A DNA stretch of 64,000 bases, from contig JACCIC010000390.1 of NCBI GenBank assembly GCA_018907035.1, forward strand, positions 1 to 64,000, given 5' to 3'. Made by a program: the position numbers and the translations under genes. The notes below the pieces were generated by a model that did not search any database, was not told where the DNA came from, and saw only the letters and a list, made by a program, of their open reading frames with translations. Shown here in pieces: positions 33,365 to 43,856 of this stretch (the first letter of the stretch is position 1; every line of letters begins with the position of its first letter). This stretch comes from Sycobia sp. Sy_11. Taxonomy: Eukaryota; Arthropoda; Insecta; Hymenoptera; Epichrysomallidae.

Positions 33365-34645
33365 GGAGTGTGAATAAGTCTTTCCCGTTTTTTGTAAGAG
33401 ATGGTGCCACCAATACTGTGCGAGTATTCAATGGTTACATATGTCATAATCAAAGCTTATTCATATGTCAACAATTCCATACTAACACATTAGTTAAAAT
33501 TTTTTCGCATCATAAATTTTTGATATCGTGAAAATGTCGAAATTTGAGCCGAGTCGACGTCATTTGCGGGAAGCTTCACTTTATTGGTTCAATTTGAAGA
33601 AATCTGCTGTCGAGACGCATCGATTGCTTCAGGAGGCTTATAGAGAAGGTTGTGTCGATGATTCAAGTGTTCGCGGATGGTTTCGACGCTTCAAAAGCGG
33701 TGATTTCGACGTGGAAGACAAGGAGCGTTCCGGGCGGCCGCAAATCTTTGAAGATCGAGAATTGGCGACTTTGCTTGATGAAGATTCTTGTCAAACGCAA
33801 GAAGAACTTGCTGAAGCATTGGGAGTTGACCGAACAACCATTTCCAAGCGTTTGAAAGCCATGGGAATGATCCAAAAGCAAGGAAATTGGGTGCCGTACG
33901 AACTGAAGCTGAGAGACGTCGAACGGCGTTTTTTCACTTGCGAACAGCTGCTTCAGCGACATAAAAGAAAGGGTTTTCTGCATCGTATCGTGACTGGCGA
34001 TGAAAAGTGGATACGTTACGATAATCCGAAGCGAAGAAAATCATGGGGACTACCCGGCCATGCATCATCATCGACGGCCAAGCCAAATATTCATGGCGCC
34101 AAGCTCATGCTCTGTATATGGTGGGACCAGCTAGGTGTGGTTTACTATGAGCTTCTGAAACCGAATGAAAGGATCACAGGCGAGGTCTATCGACGACAAT
34201 TGATGCGTTTGAGCCGCGCACTGCGAGAAAAACGGCCACAATACTCCGACAGGCACGACAAAGTTATTTTGCAACATGACAATGCTCGCCCACATGTTGC
34301 ACCGCCGGTGAAAACATACTTAGAAACGCTCAAATGGGAAGTCCTACCCCACCCGCCGTATAGTCCAGACGTTGCTCCGTCTGATTACCATCGCTTCAGA
34401 TCGATGACGCATGGCCTGGCTGACCAGCACTTCCATTCCTACGAGGAAGCCAAAAAATGGGTGGATGACTGGATAGAGGCCAAACCGGTCGAATTTTTTC
34501 GCAACGGGATTCGTATGTTGCCAGAAAGATGGGAAAAAGTTGTAGCTAGCGATGGTCAATACTTTCAATAATTCATTTGTAACCATTTTTTCACAATAAA
34601 GGCTCAAAATTTGAAAAAAAAACGGGAAAGACTTATTCACATACC
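33365..34645 (+). mobile_element. Mariner element, family D (mauritiana-type), nearly intact
   Basis: Terminal inverted repeats share TGTGAATAAGTCTTTCCCGT at both ends. TA precedes the left end (33363-33364) and TG follows the right. At 1281 bases the element has the expected length of a complete mauritiana-type mariner. It inserted just upstream of the gag leader of Gypsy element 2. Confidence 0.9.
33528..34571 (+). CDS. Mariner transposase, uninterrupted
   Basis: The 347-codon frame is uninterrupted. The second Met (33534) fits the usual family start better than the first. Residues 1-115 form two helix-turn-helix domains with an SGRP linker (68-71). The catalytic triad is complete: D158 in TGDEKW, D251 in HDNARPH and D286 in APSDYH, giving the DD34D spacing and the usual ~92-residue first gap. 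The WVPHEL motif, known in mariners to affect transpositional control, reads WVPYEL (121-126). The length and C-terminus (SDGQYFQ) match active mauritiana-subfamily mariners such as those from Messor ants. It cuts and pastes its own element via the TIRs. It is the best candidate here for a translatable transposon gene. Confidence 0.92.
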   Translation: MKMSKFEPSRRHLREASLYWFNLKKSAVETHRLLQEAYREGCVDDSSVRGWFRRFKSGDFDVEDKERSGRPQIFEDRELATLLDEDSCQTQEELAEALGVDRTTISKRLKAMGMIQKQGNWVPYELKLRDVERRFFTCEQLLQRHKRKGFLHRIVTGDEKWIRYDNPKRRKSWGLPGHASSSTAKPNIHGAKLMLCIWWDQLGVVYYELLKPNERITGEVYRRQLMRLSRALREKRPQYSDRHDKVILQHDNARPHVAPPVKTYLETLKWEVLPHPPYSPDVAPSDYHRFRSMTHGLADQHFHSYEEAKKWVDDWIEAKPVEFFRNGIRMLPERWEKVVASDGQYFQ

Positions 34646-35255
34646 TGATAAATTTTAAGTGTCATTTCCATACATAATTCGAGTGCCACCTCCTGTGGGA
34701 CAAAATAGTAAATGAAATATAATTTGTTTAATCGTTCTACGTATTGTACAAGCACAATCACACGTCGAAGTAAATTTATAATGCACGAAACCCCCGCAAC
34801 TGATATTCACTATTTCTGTACATAAAAAAGAAGGAAATTTAGTCTTGGCATATACGAAGAGATATCGCAACAAGCAGCAGTCAGTATTGTACATATATTA
34901 TCTAAATAAAAAGAACCCTGATTCTTATTTTAATATTTCAAATTCATATTTTACATAAGTAATTAGAAAAGAAAATTAAGCGATACAAGTAAATATGTGT
35001 AGATAATATTTTACATTATGCATTTTACTATAGTTTTTACATATAAAAGAAATTTTATATTTCAAAAGAATTTCAAGCGTGCAAGTTCGCAATCATGTAT
35101 ATATACGCGCACAATTAACAGCGATCCATGAGTGAGTCGAGCATCTCTGCGTGCGCCTTGTTATCTAAGTATCATCTATTAGCTGTATGACAAGGCATGT
35201 TACGTATTTCTTTACTTACTTCCTTACAGAGCGCGAACTCGGATTGATCATGTAG

Positions 35256-35310
<55 letters not shown>

Positions 35311-35327
35311 ATTTTACATATATGTGG

Positions 35328-35378
<51 letters not shown>

Positions 35379-35679
35379 GTATAATTATATATCTTATTAT
35401 ATACTTTATTTCTTCTTTTCTTGTTTTCCAAGTAACTATATAACTATAATTAACTAATAATTAACACCCATGTACTATCTAACTTCCTTTATTTGGTACC
35501 AACTTAAACATACAAATTACAATATTCGGAAAATGTCGCGTCAACAGTAGTCACTGTTGACGCAATGGTACATTCGCGATGGCAGCGTCAGCCATTTTCT
35601 TGGCCTTTCCGCGCTCACTGATGATATCTGTCTCGACAAGTTTTCCTCCTCCCCTCGTGGCCGCCGCTACTTCCTAGCT
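34646..35679. other. AT-rich intergenic DNA with two (TA)n tracts
   Basis: No supported gene. The phrase GTGCCACCTCCTGTGGGACA near 34682 faintly resembles a retroelement primer site and may be residual Gypsy element 2 5' sequence. Confidence 0.45.
35259..35374. repeat. Paired (TA)n microsatellites
   Basis: Two runs (35259-35306 and about 35330-35374) are separated by a short ATGTGGTATAAT unit that recurs just after the second run, suggesting local duplication. Confidence 0.9.
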
Positions 35680-35683
35680 CACG

Positions 35684-36028
35684 AGTTATATGAATCACAC
35701 GAATGCACCAACGCGTCGATCTGTCTGGCATCTTATCAGCTCCTATTCTTCTCTGTAGGCTATCTTTTATCGGGACCTGCAATAGACCAAACATTCCGTA
35801 CGCATCATCGGGGAAGAAGAACAGACAAAGACATTGAAGGATATAAATGAGTTAATAATCTGCGATGCGACACTCTCTGTCGGGATCTGAAGCTGTAAAG
35901 AAATATAAATAAAAAGTATTTCAATTAACCTTTTTCGTTCAATTGCTTTACTTTCCTTTATCAATATTTTGTGTTTCTCGCGTATTCGTTCATAAAGATA
36001 CGGGTTCGCAAAATATAGCTATTTAACT
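35684..36028 (+). repeat. 5' LTR of the errantivirus-type element
   Basis: Boundaries are fixed by the 3' copy and by the CACG target duplication. It contains a TATAAATAAAA stretch (about 35902-35912) that could serve as a TATA box or polyadenylation signal. Confidence 0.9.
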
Positions 36029-36050
36029 TGCGCTGCGGACAGGATACTGC
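36029..36050 (+). promoter_or_regulatory. Putative primer-binding site
   Basis: The bases directly after the LTR (TGCGCTGCGGACAGGATAC) loosely resemble the complement of a tRNA-Ser 3' end used by some errantiviruses. Mismatches make this tentative. Confidence 0.4.
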
Positions 36051-36219
36051 GAAGCTGCTGAAATAGGATTCACCTTCAAACTTCGTGAAGGAAATTAACG
36101 ACAAGGAGGCAGTTGGTGTTTCAACTCCATCGTCGCAATTGACTTTTGAAAACTTACCACGTGCAACTCAGGTGCCACCTACAGGCAGAAAGTCATCTGG
36201 AATCTTCAAGGAATAAACA

Positions 36220-36221
36220 GT
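36220..36221 (+). promoter_or_regulatory. Candidate splice donor for env mRNA
   Basis: AACA|GTGAGT lies in the leader before gag. Errantiviruses splice from the leader to env; a matching acceptor is at 40720. Inference from position and consensus. Confidence 0.35.
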
Positions 36222-36264
36222 GAGTCTTTGAAATTCCTTAATCCCATCTATCCAAATAAATAAA

Positions 36265-36268
<4 letters not shown>

Positions 36269-36311
<43 letters not shown>
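36269..36311. repeat. (TA)n microsatellite in the retroviral leader
   Basis: About 21 TA units between the donor and gag. Confidence 0.9.
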
Positions 36312-36314
<3 letters not shown>

Positions 36315-36352
36315 ATTGTTGAAAGAAAAGAAAAGCGAACGTCTTTAATAAA

Positions 36353-37510
36353 ATGGCGCAACAATTTAGACTTAGATTGAGTATCTGGCGCCACGCGATC
36401 CCCAGATACGAAGGAGGAACAAAACTTCTTTCGCATTTTTTGCAAACTTGTGTTAAATTTATAGACGCTTTAGCCACACATTATGAGACGATAAATATAT
36501 CTTTGTTAGCGCTGATTATATCGAGAATACATGGTGAAGCTTTAGATTTGATTGTTGCAAATAATCCCGCAACATGGGACGAATGCAAAAGAATTTTAAT
36601 AAATAGATACAGTGATTCTAGTTCGGAGGATTTATTATTTAATAAACTGACGACGTGTTATCAATTATCTAATCAAAATTTTGATAAATACGCTCACGAA
36701 ATAAAACTACGTCTAAATAAATTAAAAGAACATATTCAATTGAATGTTCAAGATGCTAATTTATGGCAAATGAAATTTGAATTTTATGAAAATATTGCGC
36801 GAAATACTTTTATTAATGGTATAAAGGAGCCACATCACTCACACTTAACACACTTCGCTCTAGACGATATCGAAGCTTGTTTAATCAAATGTAGGAAGCT
36901 TGATAATCATAAACAACAAGCTGAATTTCTCAATTTTCAGAGAATCAGAGAAAATAAATCTAAACCTAGTAACTTTAATAATTCCAGGAATACAAATCAA
37001 TTTAATACATCCCTAAATTCGAGAAATACTAACTCACTTAGTGCACCTACAAATGCAAGGACTTTTAATCCATTTAATACGCCCGATAATAGGAATGCCT
37101 TCTCAACCCCGAAAGTGCAACCTAATTTTAGACCCACAAACATTGGAAACACCTTTGGAAATAATTTTAAACAAAATTTCAATAATACTAGACAACAAAA
37201 TTATCAACCGACTCCAATGTCGATAAGTACACGAAATACGAGCCGGCCAAATAATAATTTTGGTCGAAATATCAATTCAGCGACATCGAATAATATACGA
37301 TCAAGAGGCAGTAACTTTTTCAAAAGCAAAGGCCCACCGGATTTTCTTTCGGAAGAATTACATAACCAAGAAGACATACCAGAAGAGGAAATTTATACAG
37401 AAGAACTCCCAAACGAAGAGCAAATGCAGGATGAAACAGCTTGTCTCGAAGAGCAAAAATTAACCTATGAAAATTTTCAAGAAGAAGACAAATCCCTGAA
37501 CAGGAGGTAG
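36353..37510 (+). CDS. gag: Errantivirus-type Gag
   Basis: The 385-codon frame is open and starts MAQQFRLRLSIW. The N-terminal ~200 residues form a capsid-like helical region (NPATWDECKRILINRYSD; ARNTFINGIKEPHHSHL). Residues ~205-330 are rich in Asn, Arg, Phe and Pro, a basic nucleic-acid-binding tail that replaces zinc knuckles, as in errantiviruses (PTPMSISTRN). The C-terminal ~60 residues are acidic. It would form the particle core. It overlaps the start of pol, which lies in another frame near 37490-37510, so frameshifting would be needed for Pol. The open frame may be intact by chance given the decay of pol and env. Confidence 0.85.
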   Translation: MAQQFRLRLSIWRHAIPRYEGGTKLLSHFLQTCVKFIDALATHYETINISLLALIISRIHGEALDLIVANNPATWDECKRILINRYSDSSSEDLLFNKLTTCYQLSNQNFDKYAHEIKLRLNKLKEHIQLNVQDANLWQMKFEFYENIARNTFINGIKEPHHSHLTHFALDDIEACLIKCRKLDNHKQQAEFLNFQRIRENKSKPSNFNNSRNTNQFNTSLNSRNTNSLSAPTNARTFNPFNTPDNRNAFSTPKVQPNFRPTNIGNTFGNNFKQNFNNTRQQNYQPTPMSISTRNTSRPNNNFGRNINSATSNNIRSRGSNFFKSKGPPDFLSEELHNQEDIPEEEIYTEELPNEEQMQDETACLEEQKLTYENFQEEDKSLNRR

Positions 37511-37512
37511 TA

Positions 37513-40500
37513 AATTTGAATAATATTGGAAATTGCCCCCAATTACCCCACATAATAACAACAAATCCACCGTTAAAAATTCTCATAGATTCTGGAGCCT
37601 CGTCTTCAATTATATTAACCCAAAAATAGCCTATAAATTATTTTCCAAATATATCTTTCCGCATAATTTTGAAGTTAAATCAGTGCATAAGGTAATATAC
37701 AATACAAGGTACAGCCGCACTTACATTCCCAATTTTATGCGAATTCGGAGATAATACACCAATCACCTTTTTAATAACATCATGGCACTCTACGTATGAC
37801 TGCCTAATTGGACATAAAGATTTGCAAAAATTGCAAACAAATATAAATTATAAAACTCAGATGTTCAGTAAAGCAAAGTTTGAAATAAATTATTTACATA
37901 ACTTACCAGAAAAATGTAAAAAGACGACTCTAAATCATCATCAAGAAATAAAAATGCAAATAAGGACTGACCATATGAATAATGAAGAAAAGAAAAAAAT
38001 TATCAGACTATGCTACAGGTATAAAGACTGCTTCTACAGCGAAAACGATAAGCTATCTGCAACCACAGCAGTGACTCACACTATCAGAACGAAAGACGAT
38101 CACTCAATATACGTCAAGAGTTTTAGGTATCCGTATCATTTGAAGGAAGCTATACAGGAGGAAATAAGAAAGTTATTAAACGACGAAATACTACGGCCAA
38201 GTAATTCACCGTACGCTTCGCCCATTTGGATTTTTCCCAAAAAACAAGATGCAAGTGGGAAAAAGAAGTGGAGGATGGTGATCGATTATCGAAAACTCAA
38301 CGATAAAACGATTGAGGACAAGTACCCTCTACCTAGAATGGATGAAATTTTAGAGAATTTAGGCAAATGTACGTATTTCTCTACATTAGATTTGGCACAA
38401 GGTTTCCATCAAATACCGCTTGATAATAATTCAATAGAAAAAACAGCCTTTACCGTTGAAAACGGACATTACGAATACGTTCGTATGCCGTTCGGTTTAA
38501 AAAACGCCCCTGTAACTTTTCAAAGAATGATGGATAAAGTTTTAAGGAAATATTTACATAAATTTTGTTTCGTTTATATGGATGACATTGTCGTATTTTC
38601 TAAATCTCTCCAAGAACATCTACAACATTTAAAACTGATTTTCGACGAATTAAAAAATTACGAACTAAAAGTTCAACCAGACAAAAACGAATTCTTAAGG
38701 AAAGAACTCTCATTTTTAGGCCACATCATAACACGTGAAGGAATTAAACCGAACCCTGAAAAAATTAAATCTATAATCAAATACCCTATCCCAAAAACGC
38801 AAAAAGAAGTAAAATCATTCTTAGGACTTACCGGTTATTACCGAAAATTTATCAAAGATTATGCAAAAATTTCAAAACCACTCACCAGCGTCCTTAAAAA
38901 GGATGAGAAAATTAATTGTGAAAATTAAGAGTATGTAGAATCATTTAACAAATTAAAAGAATTAATTACAAACACTCCCGTATTGGCATATCCGGATTTT
39001 TCTAAACAATTCGTGATTACCTCAGATGCATCGAACATAGGCATCGAAGCCAAGCTGTCGCAAGACAAACGCCTTATTTCATGTTACTCTAGAACACTGA
39101 ATTCAGCAGAGCAAAATTATTCTACGATTGAGAAAGAATTACTCGCAATCGTAGAAGCATGTAGACACTTTAGACCATATGTTTATGGAAAAAAATTTAT
39201 TATTGAAACAGATCATAAACCACTAACCTGGCTGTGTTCCCTAAAAACACCAAATGCGAGATTAATTCGATGGAAAATAAAACTGGAGGAATACGATTTC
39301 GAAATAAAATACAAAAAAGGCAAAGAGAATAATGTAGCTGACGCATTAAGCAGAATTGAACTAAACACCCAAGAGGACAATGAGGATTCACTTTCAATGA
39401 TACCAGAAGCACCTGATATTGCACTTCGCTCGATCGAAGAGCTTGATGACGAAGGTGTAACAGTGCATACTGCAGACGAAGATCCGGTCTTTTCACTACC
39501 GATAAGCGAGAGAAATAAAGAGATAAACTTAAAGTACAATTTATAGTAAAAATCAATCAAAATGACGCAGAAGCGCAATTACTAAAATTTCTAAACGAAA
39601 ACGTTAAACCCGACAAATAATACGGAATTTATTTTGAAAATAAGGAATTAGAAATCGTTATTTATAGGATATTAAAGGAACATTTTAATGAAAGACTGAA
39701 ATTTGTAAAAACAAGCGTTTATACACGTTCAATAAGTCAAAATAATTTTATGAAGGAATTCAAAGAATACCATGACAAAAATCACAATGGAATGCAAGAA
39801 ACAACAGCGCATTTTAAGAAGAAATTTTATATACTAAATATGGAGAGAATTATATTAATCAATGCGAAGTATGTTTAGAACACAAATATGAGAGAAGACC
39901 CTATAAGACTGAAAATTACGGCCCCATTATTGCTAACAGACCACTTCAACATATACATATAGATATTTTTCACGTAAATAAAGAAAAATTTCTAACTAAA
40001 ATTGACATCTTTTCGAAATACGCTCAAGCTTATCTTTTATCCGACGGAAATGCTATTACAGTATTAAATAAATTAAGACATTTCGCACCTCACCATGGGT
40101 TTCCCGACAAAATTACTACCGATAATGGAAGTGAGTTTAACTCGGCAGTATTTAGAGAATTTTGCAAAATTCATAATATCGAATATCACCAAACGACCGT
40201 TAACCGACACACATCTAATGGTCCAATCGAAAGGCTACATTCTACTCTGAGAGAGAAATTAGGCTTTTGGGTGAATCAAAATCCCAACAAAATTATTAAA
40301 AATCATATGACTTCGACTATACTTATATATAATCAAAGCATTCACTCTTGCACAAAATTTGCACCGTTTACACTTCTATATGGACCGTATGACGAATTAC
40401 ATAAACATATTATTGAACCTGAAGCAGACGTAATTGAAAAATACAATAAGATTCGAAAAAACGAAATTCTACCTTTTTAGATATATAATAAACAGAAAAG

Positions 40501-40774
40501 GCAACAAAAGTTACCTGACGAATCAAATCAGGCGCTTGAAAGTAAGGAAATTTATATTAAAACACATCAACAGCAACGCGATAAAACCGCGCCTCGCTAT
40601 CAAAAATTGCTTGTAGAAAAACAAAAAGGCCCTTCACTAGAATGTTATATACACGGACAACCACGCCGCTATGACCTGCGGAGTGCTAAAAGATTAAGAA
40701 AACCCTCCTTTGTTTTACAGAAGGATGAAGACGACACTCTTGATAATTATCGCCACGACTCTTGTAACAAGTGA
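37513..40774 (+). pseudogene. pol: Errantivirus-type Pol (PR-RT-RH-IN), broken
   Basis: Protease begins in frame 1 with an active-site DSGASSS near 37590-37610, then a stop at about 37627 and a frame change. RT (37822-38928) is well preserved: DYRKLNDKTIEDKYPLP, DLAQGFHQIPL, RMPFGLKNAPVTFQRMMDK and a catalytic YMDD box (about 38577). A single in-frame TAA at 38926 separates RT from RNase H (38983-39546; ITSDASNIGIEAKLSQ, TIEKELLAIVEACRHF, NNVADALSRIE). Integrase follows in shifted frames, but its three catalytic positions are recognisable: the Asp near 39990, TTDNGSEF near 40120 and PIERLHS near 40225. The C-terminal tail runs to about 40774, overlapping env. It is not translatable as one protein. 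Confidence 0.88.
40720..40720 (+). promoter_or_regulatory. Candidate env splice acceptor
   Basis: A pyrimidine-rich stretch ending TTTGTTTTACAG lies 4 bases before the ATG at 40725. Errantivirus env is made from a spliced mRNA. Confidence 0.5.
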
Positions 40775-42195
40775 TGAAATCGACACCAATAAAACACACT
40801 ATGTTTACCAGCAAGGAACAGGAAGGATTATTGCAAATTATCATTATCTACACTTTCGGATAAATTTAACAACGTTAACGCAAACCTATGAAGAAATTTT
40901 AACTAGTTATTCAATATTAGCTTCTCGATCAGAACTTCTGGAATCCAACTTGTTAAAACAAGCCCCGATATTCTGTAAAGAAATACAACAGGATATACAA
41001 CAAATAACACCACAAAACGAAAGAATGAAGAGAGGTCTCTTTGATGGGTTAGGTACAGCAGTCAAATATATTTTCGGAAACCCAGACGCTACAGACCTGG
41101 AGAGAATAAATAACTATTTAAATTTACTTGATCATCAGCAACAGGAAGATATCATTACATTAAATAAATCAATAAGCATAGTGAACAAGATAAGCAAAGA
41201 GATCAATAGCAATATTGATGTTATTAATAGAAATTTATTAAACATGATAAGGACGCTGAAAAATGAAAATACAAAAATTAATAATTTCGAAATCACCGTT
41301 ATCCTCATAATACAGGAACAACATTTTCTTCGATTGTTAAGTAAAATTAAAAGATCGTTCATTTTCTCGGAAAAATTATTCGATTTAGAAATATTACAAT
41401 ATAAACAAATATTATAGATTCAGAAATATCTGTCTAAAGTTTACTCTCAAAAAGAGCTTATGTTAGATTACCGGAATTTATTAGACTTTCGTTTTGCTGG
41501 GGGAACAATCGCATTTATCCATGACTCTATTATTTATACACTCAAAATTCCAATCCTCAATCCTATCGAATTCTCCCTTATTCAAAGGCTCGCAATCATC
41601 AATCATATTAATCAAACGGAAATAATTACCGTGCCTTGGATTTTAGTTGGACAGCTTTTTAAGTTATTTTCTCAAACATATCAAGAAATGTATAAAAGAA
41701 CATATGTATGTTACCAAATTAATACAGAGAACGCCAAGCCGATTGTGATTCCAATAATTTCGTCTTTAATATTTACATATGAACTATCAGATGGTATACT
41801 TGTCTCTAGCAATTTTCCAATCAAAATCAGAGTTGATGACACCGAAAGCACGATCAAAGGAACACATAAGATACGAGGAAGAAATATCCAAATTCAAGAT
41901 TATAAGCCCCATGAAATATTTAGAGAAATTCAACAGTCAAATTTAATTTTACCGGTAATTAAAGATCATGAATTAAGTTTTGAACCATTAAAGGAGTTAA
42001 ATTTGCCGACAATAATTGCGCCTGTACATAAAACATTTGGAAGAGAGTTTCATATTCGCTATCAGCGATTACGCTTGTTTCGCTCGCCTTATTGATGCTT
42101 ATGTTATACTTGGCATATAAACACACAAAAAATACAAGAAAGCAGCATTCTCCGCCTATCAACGACGAGGACGTCTTTGAACTTCGCCAGGGAGG
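40725..42195 (+). pseudogene. env: Errantivirus-type envelope gene, broken
   Basis: The ATG at 40725 gives a short hydrophobic leader (LLIIIATTLV) fitting a signal peptide. A furin-type site RMKR followed by GLFDGLGTAV lies near 41024-41065, the cleavage site and fusion-peptide start of insect errantivirus fusion proteins, which are related to baculovirus F proteins. A coiled region follows. A single TAG at 41415-41417 interrupts the frame, which otherwise continues to 42095. A frameshift near 42050 moves the membrane-anchor segment (about 42060-42120) into a neighbouring frame that stops at the LTR. These two breaks make the gene non-functional as it stands. Confidence 0.82.
42184..42195 (+). 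promoter_or_regulatory. Polypurine tract of the errantivirus-type element
   Basis: CAGGGAGG precedes the AGTTATATG start of the 3' LTR. Confidence 0.6.
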
Positions 42196-42541
42196 AGTTA
42201 TATGAATCACACGAATGCACCAACACGTCGATCTGTCTGGCATCTTATCAGCTCCTATTCTTCTCTGTAGACTATCTTTAATCGAAATCTGCAATAGACC
42301 AAACATCCCGTACGGATCATCGGGGAAGAAGAACAGACAAAGACATTGAAGGGTATAAATGAGTTAATAACCTGCGATGCGACATTCTCTGTCGGGATCT
42401 GAAGCTGTAAAGAAGTATAAATAAAAAGTATTTCAATTAACCTTTTTTCGTTCAATTGCTTCACTTTCCTTTATCTATTTTTTGTGTTTCTCGCGTATTC
42501 GTTCGTAAAGATACGAGTTCGCAAAATATAGCTATTTAACT
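42196..42541 (+). repeat. 3' LTR of the errantivirus-type element
   Basis: It pairs with 35684-36028, with about 18 differences by eye, and is followed by the CACG target duplication. Confidence 0.9.
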
Positions 42542-42577
42542 CACGCGCCCCACTTCCCCGCTCGCACAAAATACATA

Positions 42578-43856
42578 TTAAGTGGTCAAACATCTCCCTT
42601 GCGCTTTTTTGCTCTTCATTCTATGTTTTATAAAAACTGTTACAGTGGTCGGATTTACTTCATATATGCGCCGTTTTGTTCGATAATCTGTTTCCATCTA
42701 GACGGCAACTTCATAATACCCCTCTTGTAGAAACCCCTCTCCTTAGTTGCGAAGAATTTGGACAGTTACTTTTCACAAGCCTCTTTTGAGTCCAACTTTA
42801 TAACACCAAGGGCGTTGGACAGGACAGTGACATGGACAGGAACACGTGGTAATCACTTGACGTAATGTCCGGGTTATATGATGGATGCGATAAAACTTCC
42901 TATCCGAACTCCCGTAGCTTTTAACGAGTCATCAACGAAGTGTTTAGTTTGGTGTTATCCTGGTGTAACACTACACCCTACTTGTTATCCAATTGTAGAC
43001 GCTTTTGGTCGATAGCCTGCTTCAAACGATCCATTTGTTCACAGTAGTTGGTAGAATTAAGCGTCTGGACATATAGGAGCAGCTCATAGTGGATGATTCT
43101 CTTCCAATCCCACTAAACACACAGCAAGACCTTCCTGGCCGTCAATCCTGGCTTGGCCACTGCTTGGAACGGTCCACCGGCCTTGGGCCACGACCGTTTT
43201 CACTTGACATTGTCCTATGTAATTTATTTTTCGTCGCCAGTTACCATCCACTTCAAAAATGGATCAAGTTCGTTCCGTTTCAGCAGCACATCGCAGGCGT
43301 TGATTCGGTCCAGAAGGTTTTTTTGCGGCATCCAAGCATCAAGCTTTTTCTTGTACCCAGCCTTCTGCAGATGGTTTAAAATGGTTTGGTGACTAACTTC
43401 CATCTCATGGACTATGTCACGAGATGCCACATGCTAGCCTAACTCGATAAATTCCATGATTTGATCGGCATTCGTCGTCACATGTCTTCCGTCGGCTGGC
43501 TTATCCATGGTGTCGTTTTCAACGGCTCTAAGTCGTCGAAACCATTCCTCTGCGGTTCGAAGTGATATTGTGCCATTCCGCAAAACACCATTAATCTTAA
43601 GGAACGTTTCTTTAGCGGATTTGCCTTTAACGAAGGAAAACTTTAAAATAGCACGAAATTCGGCGGTCGTGAACTCTATGTTTACACGTCTATAACTTTT
43701 GAACGTAATATCCAAACTAATCATGCATAGCGTCATTTTTTACGTTATGTCAAGACCTTTCAAACGATGTATAGTATTACCAGATACGAGCTCTGTACCG
43801 CTTTGTACATAGCCGCGAAATTCATAAGACAAAAAGAGAGATATTTGACAACCTAA
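42578..43856 (-). mobile_element. Mariner element, family A copy 2 (decayed)
   Basis: The ends match the copy at 1951-3245: the right end, reverse complemented, begins TTAGGTTGTCAAATATC, and the left end begins TTAAGTGGTCAAACATC. It lies 36 bases after the errantivirus and directly against a Penelope-like fragment. Confidence 0.85.
42655..43679 (-). pseudogene. Mariner transposase relic (family A copy 2)
   Basis: The codon matching the ATG of copy 1 is ATA (43679-43677). The N-terminal block ILKFSFVKGKSAKETFLKIN is clear, followed by EEWFRRL and a second domain at 43430-43224 (HLQKAGYKKKLDAW). The TGDEK block is followed by a stop where Trp is expected, and another stop comes three codons later. 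Unlike copy 1, the second catalytic block keeps its Asp (HQDNTK) and the third also (TSSDYH). The two copies have decayed independently. Confidence 0.83.

Larger units (their letters stand above)
35684..42541 (+). mobile_element. Errantivirus-type endogenous retrovirus (Gypsy clade), structurally complete
   Basis: Two LTRs of about 345 bases (35684-36028, 42196-42541), both beginning AGTTATATGAATC and ending TATTTAACT, flank gag, pol and env in that order. A 4-bp target duplication CACG lies at 35680-35683 and 42542-42545. LTRs that begin with AGTT, a gag without zinc knuckles and an env with a furin site are typical of insect errantiviruses. By eye the LTRs differ at about 18 of ~345 positions, so the insertion is not recent. 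gag is open; pol and env are broken. Confidence 0.92.

Noticed and set aside
40725..42195. Env as a functional captured host fusion gene
   Set aside because: An internal stop and a late frameshift break it, and it lies inside paired LTRs, so it is a retroviral relic.
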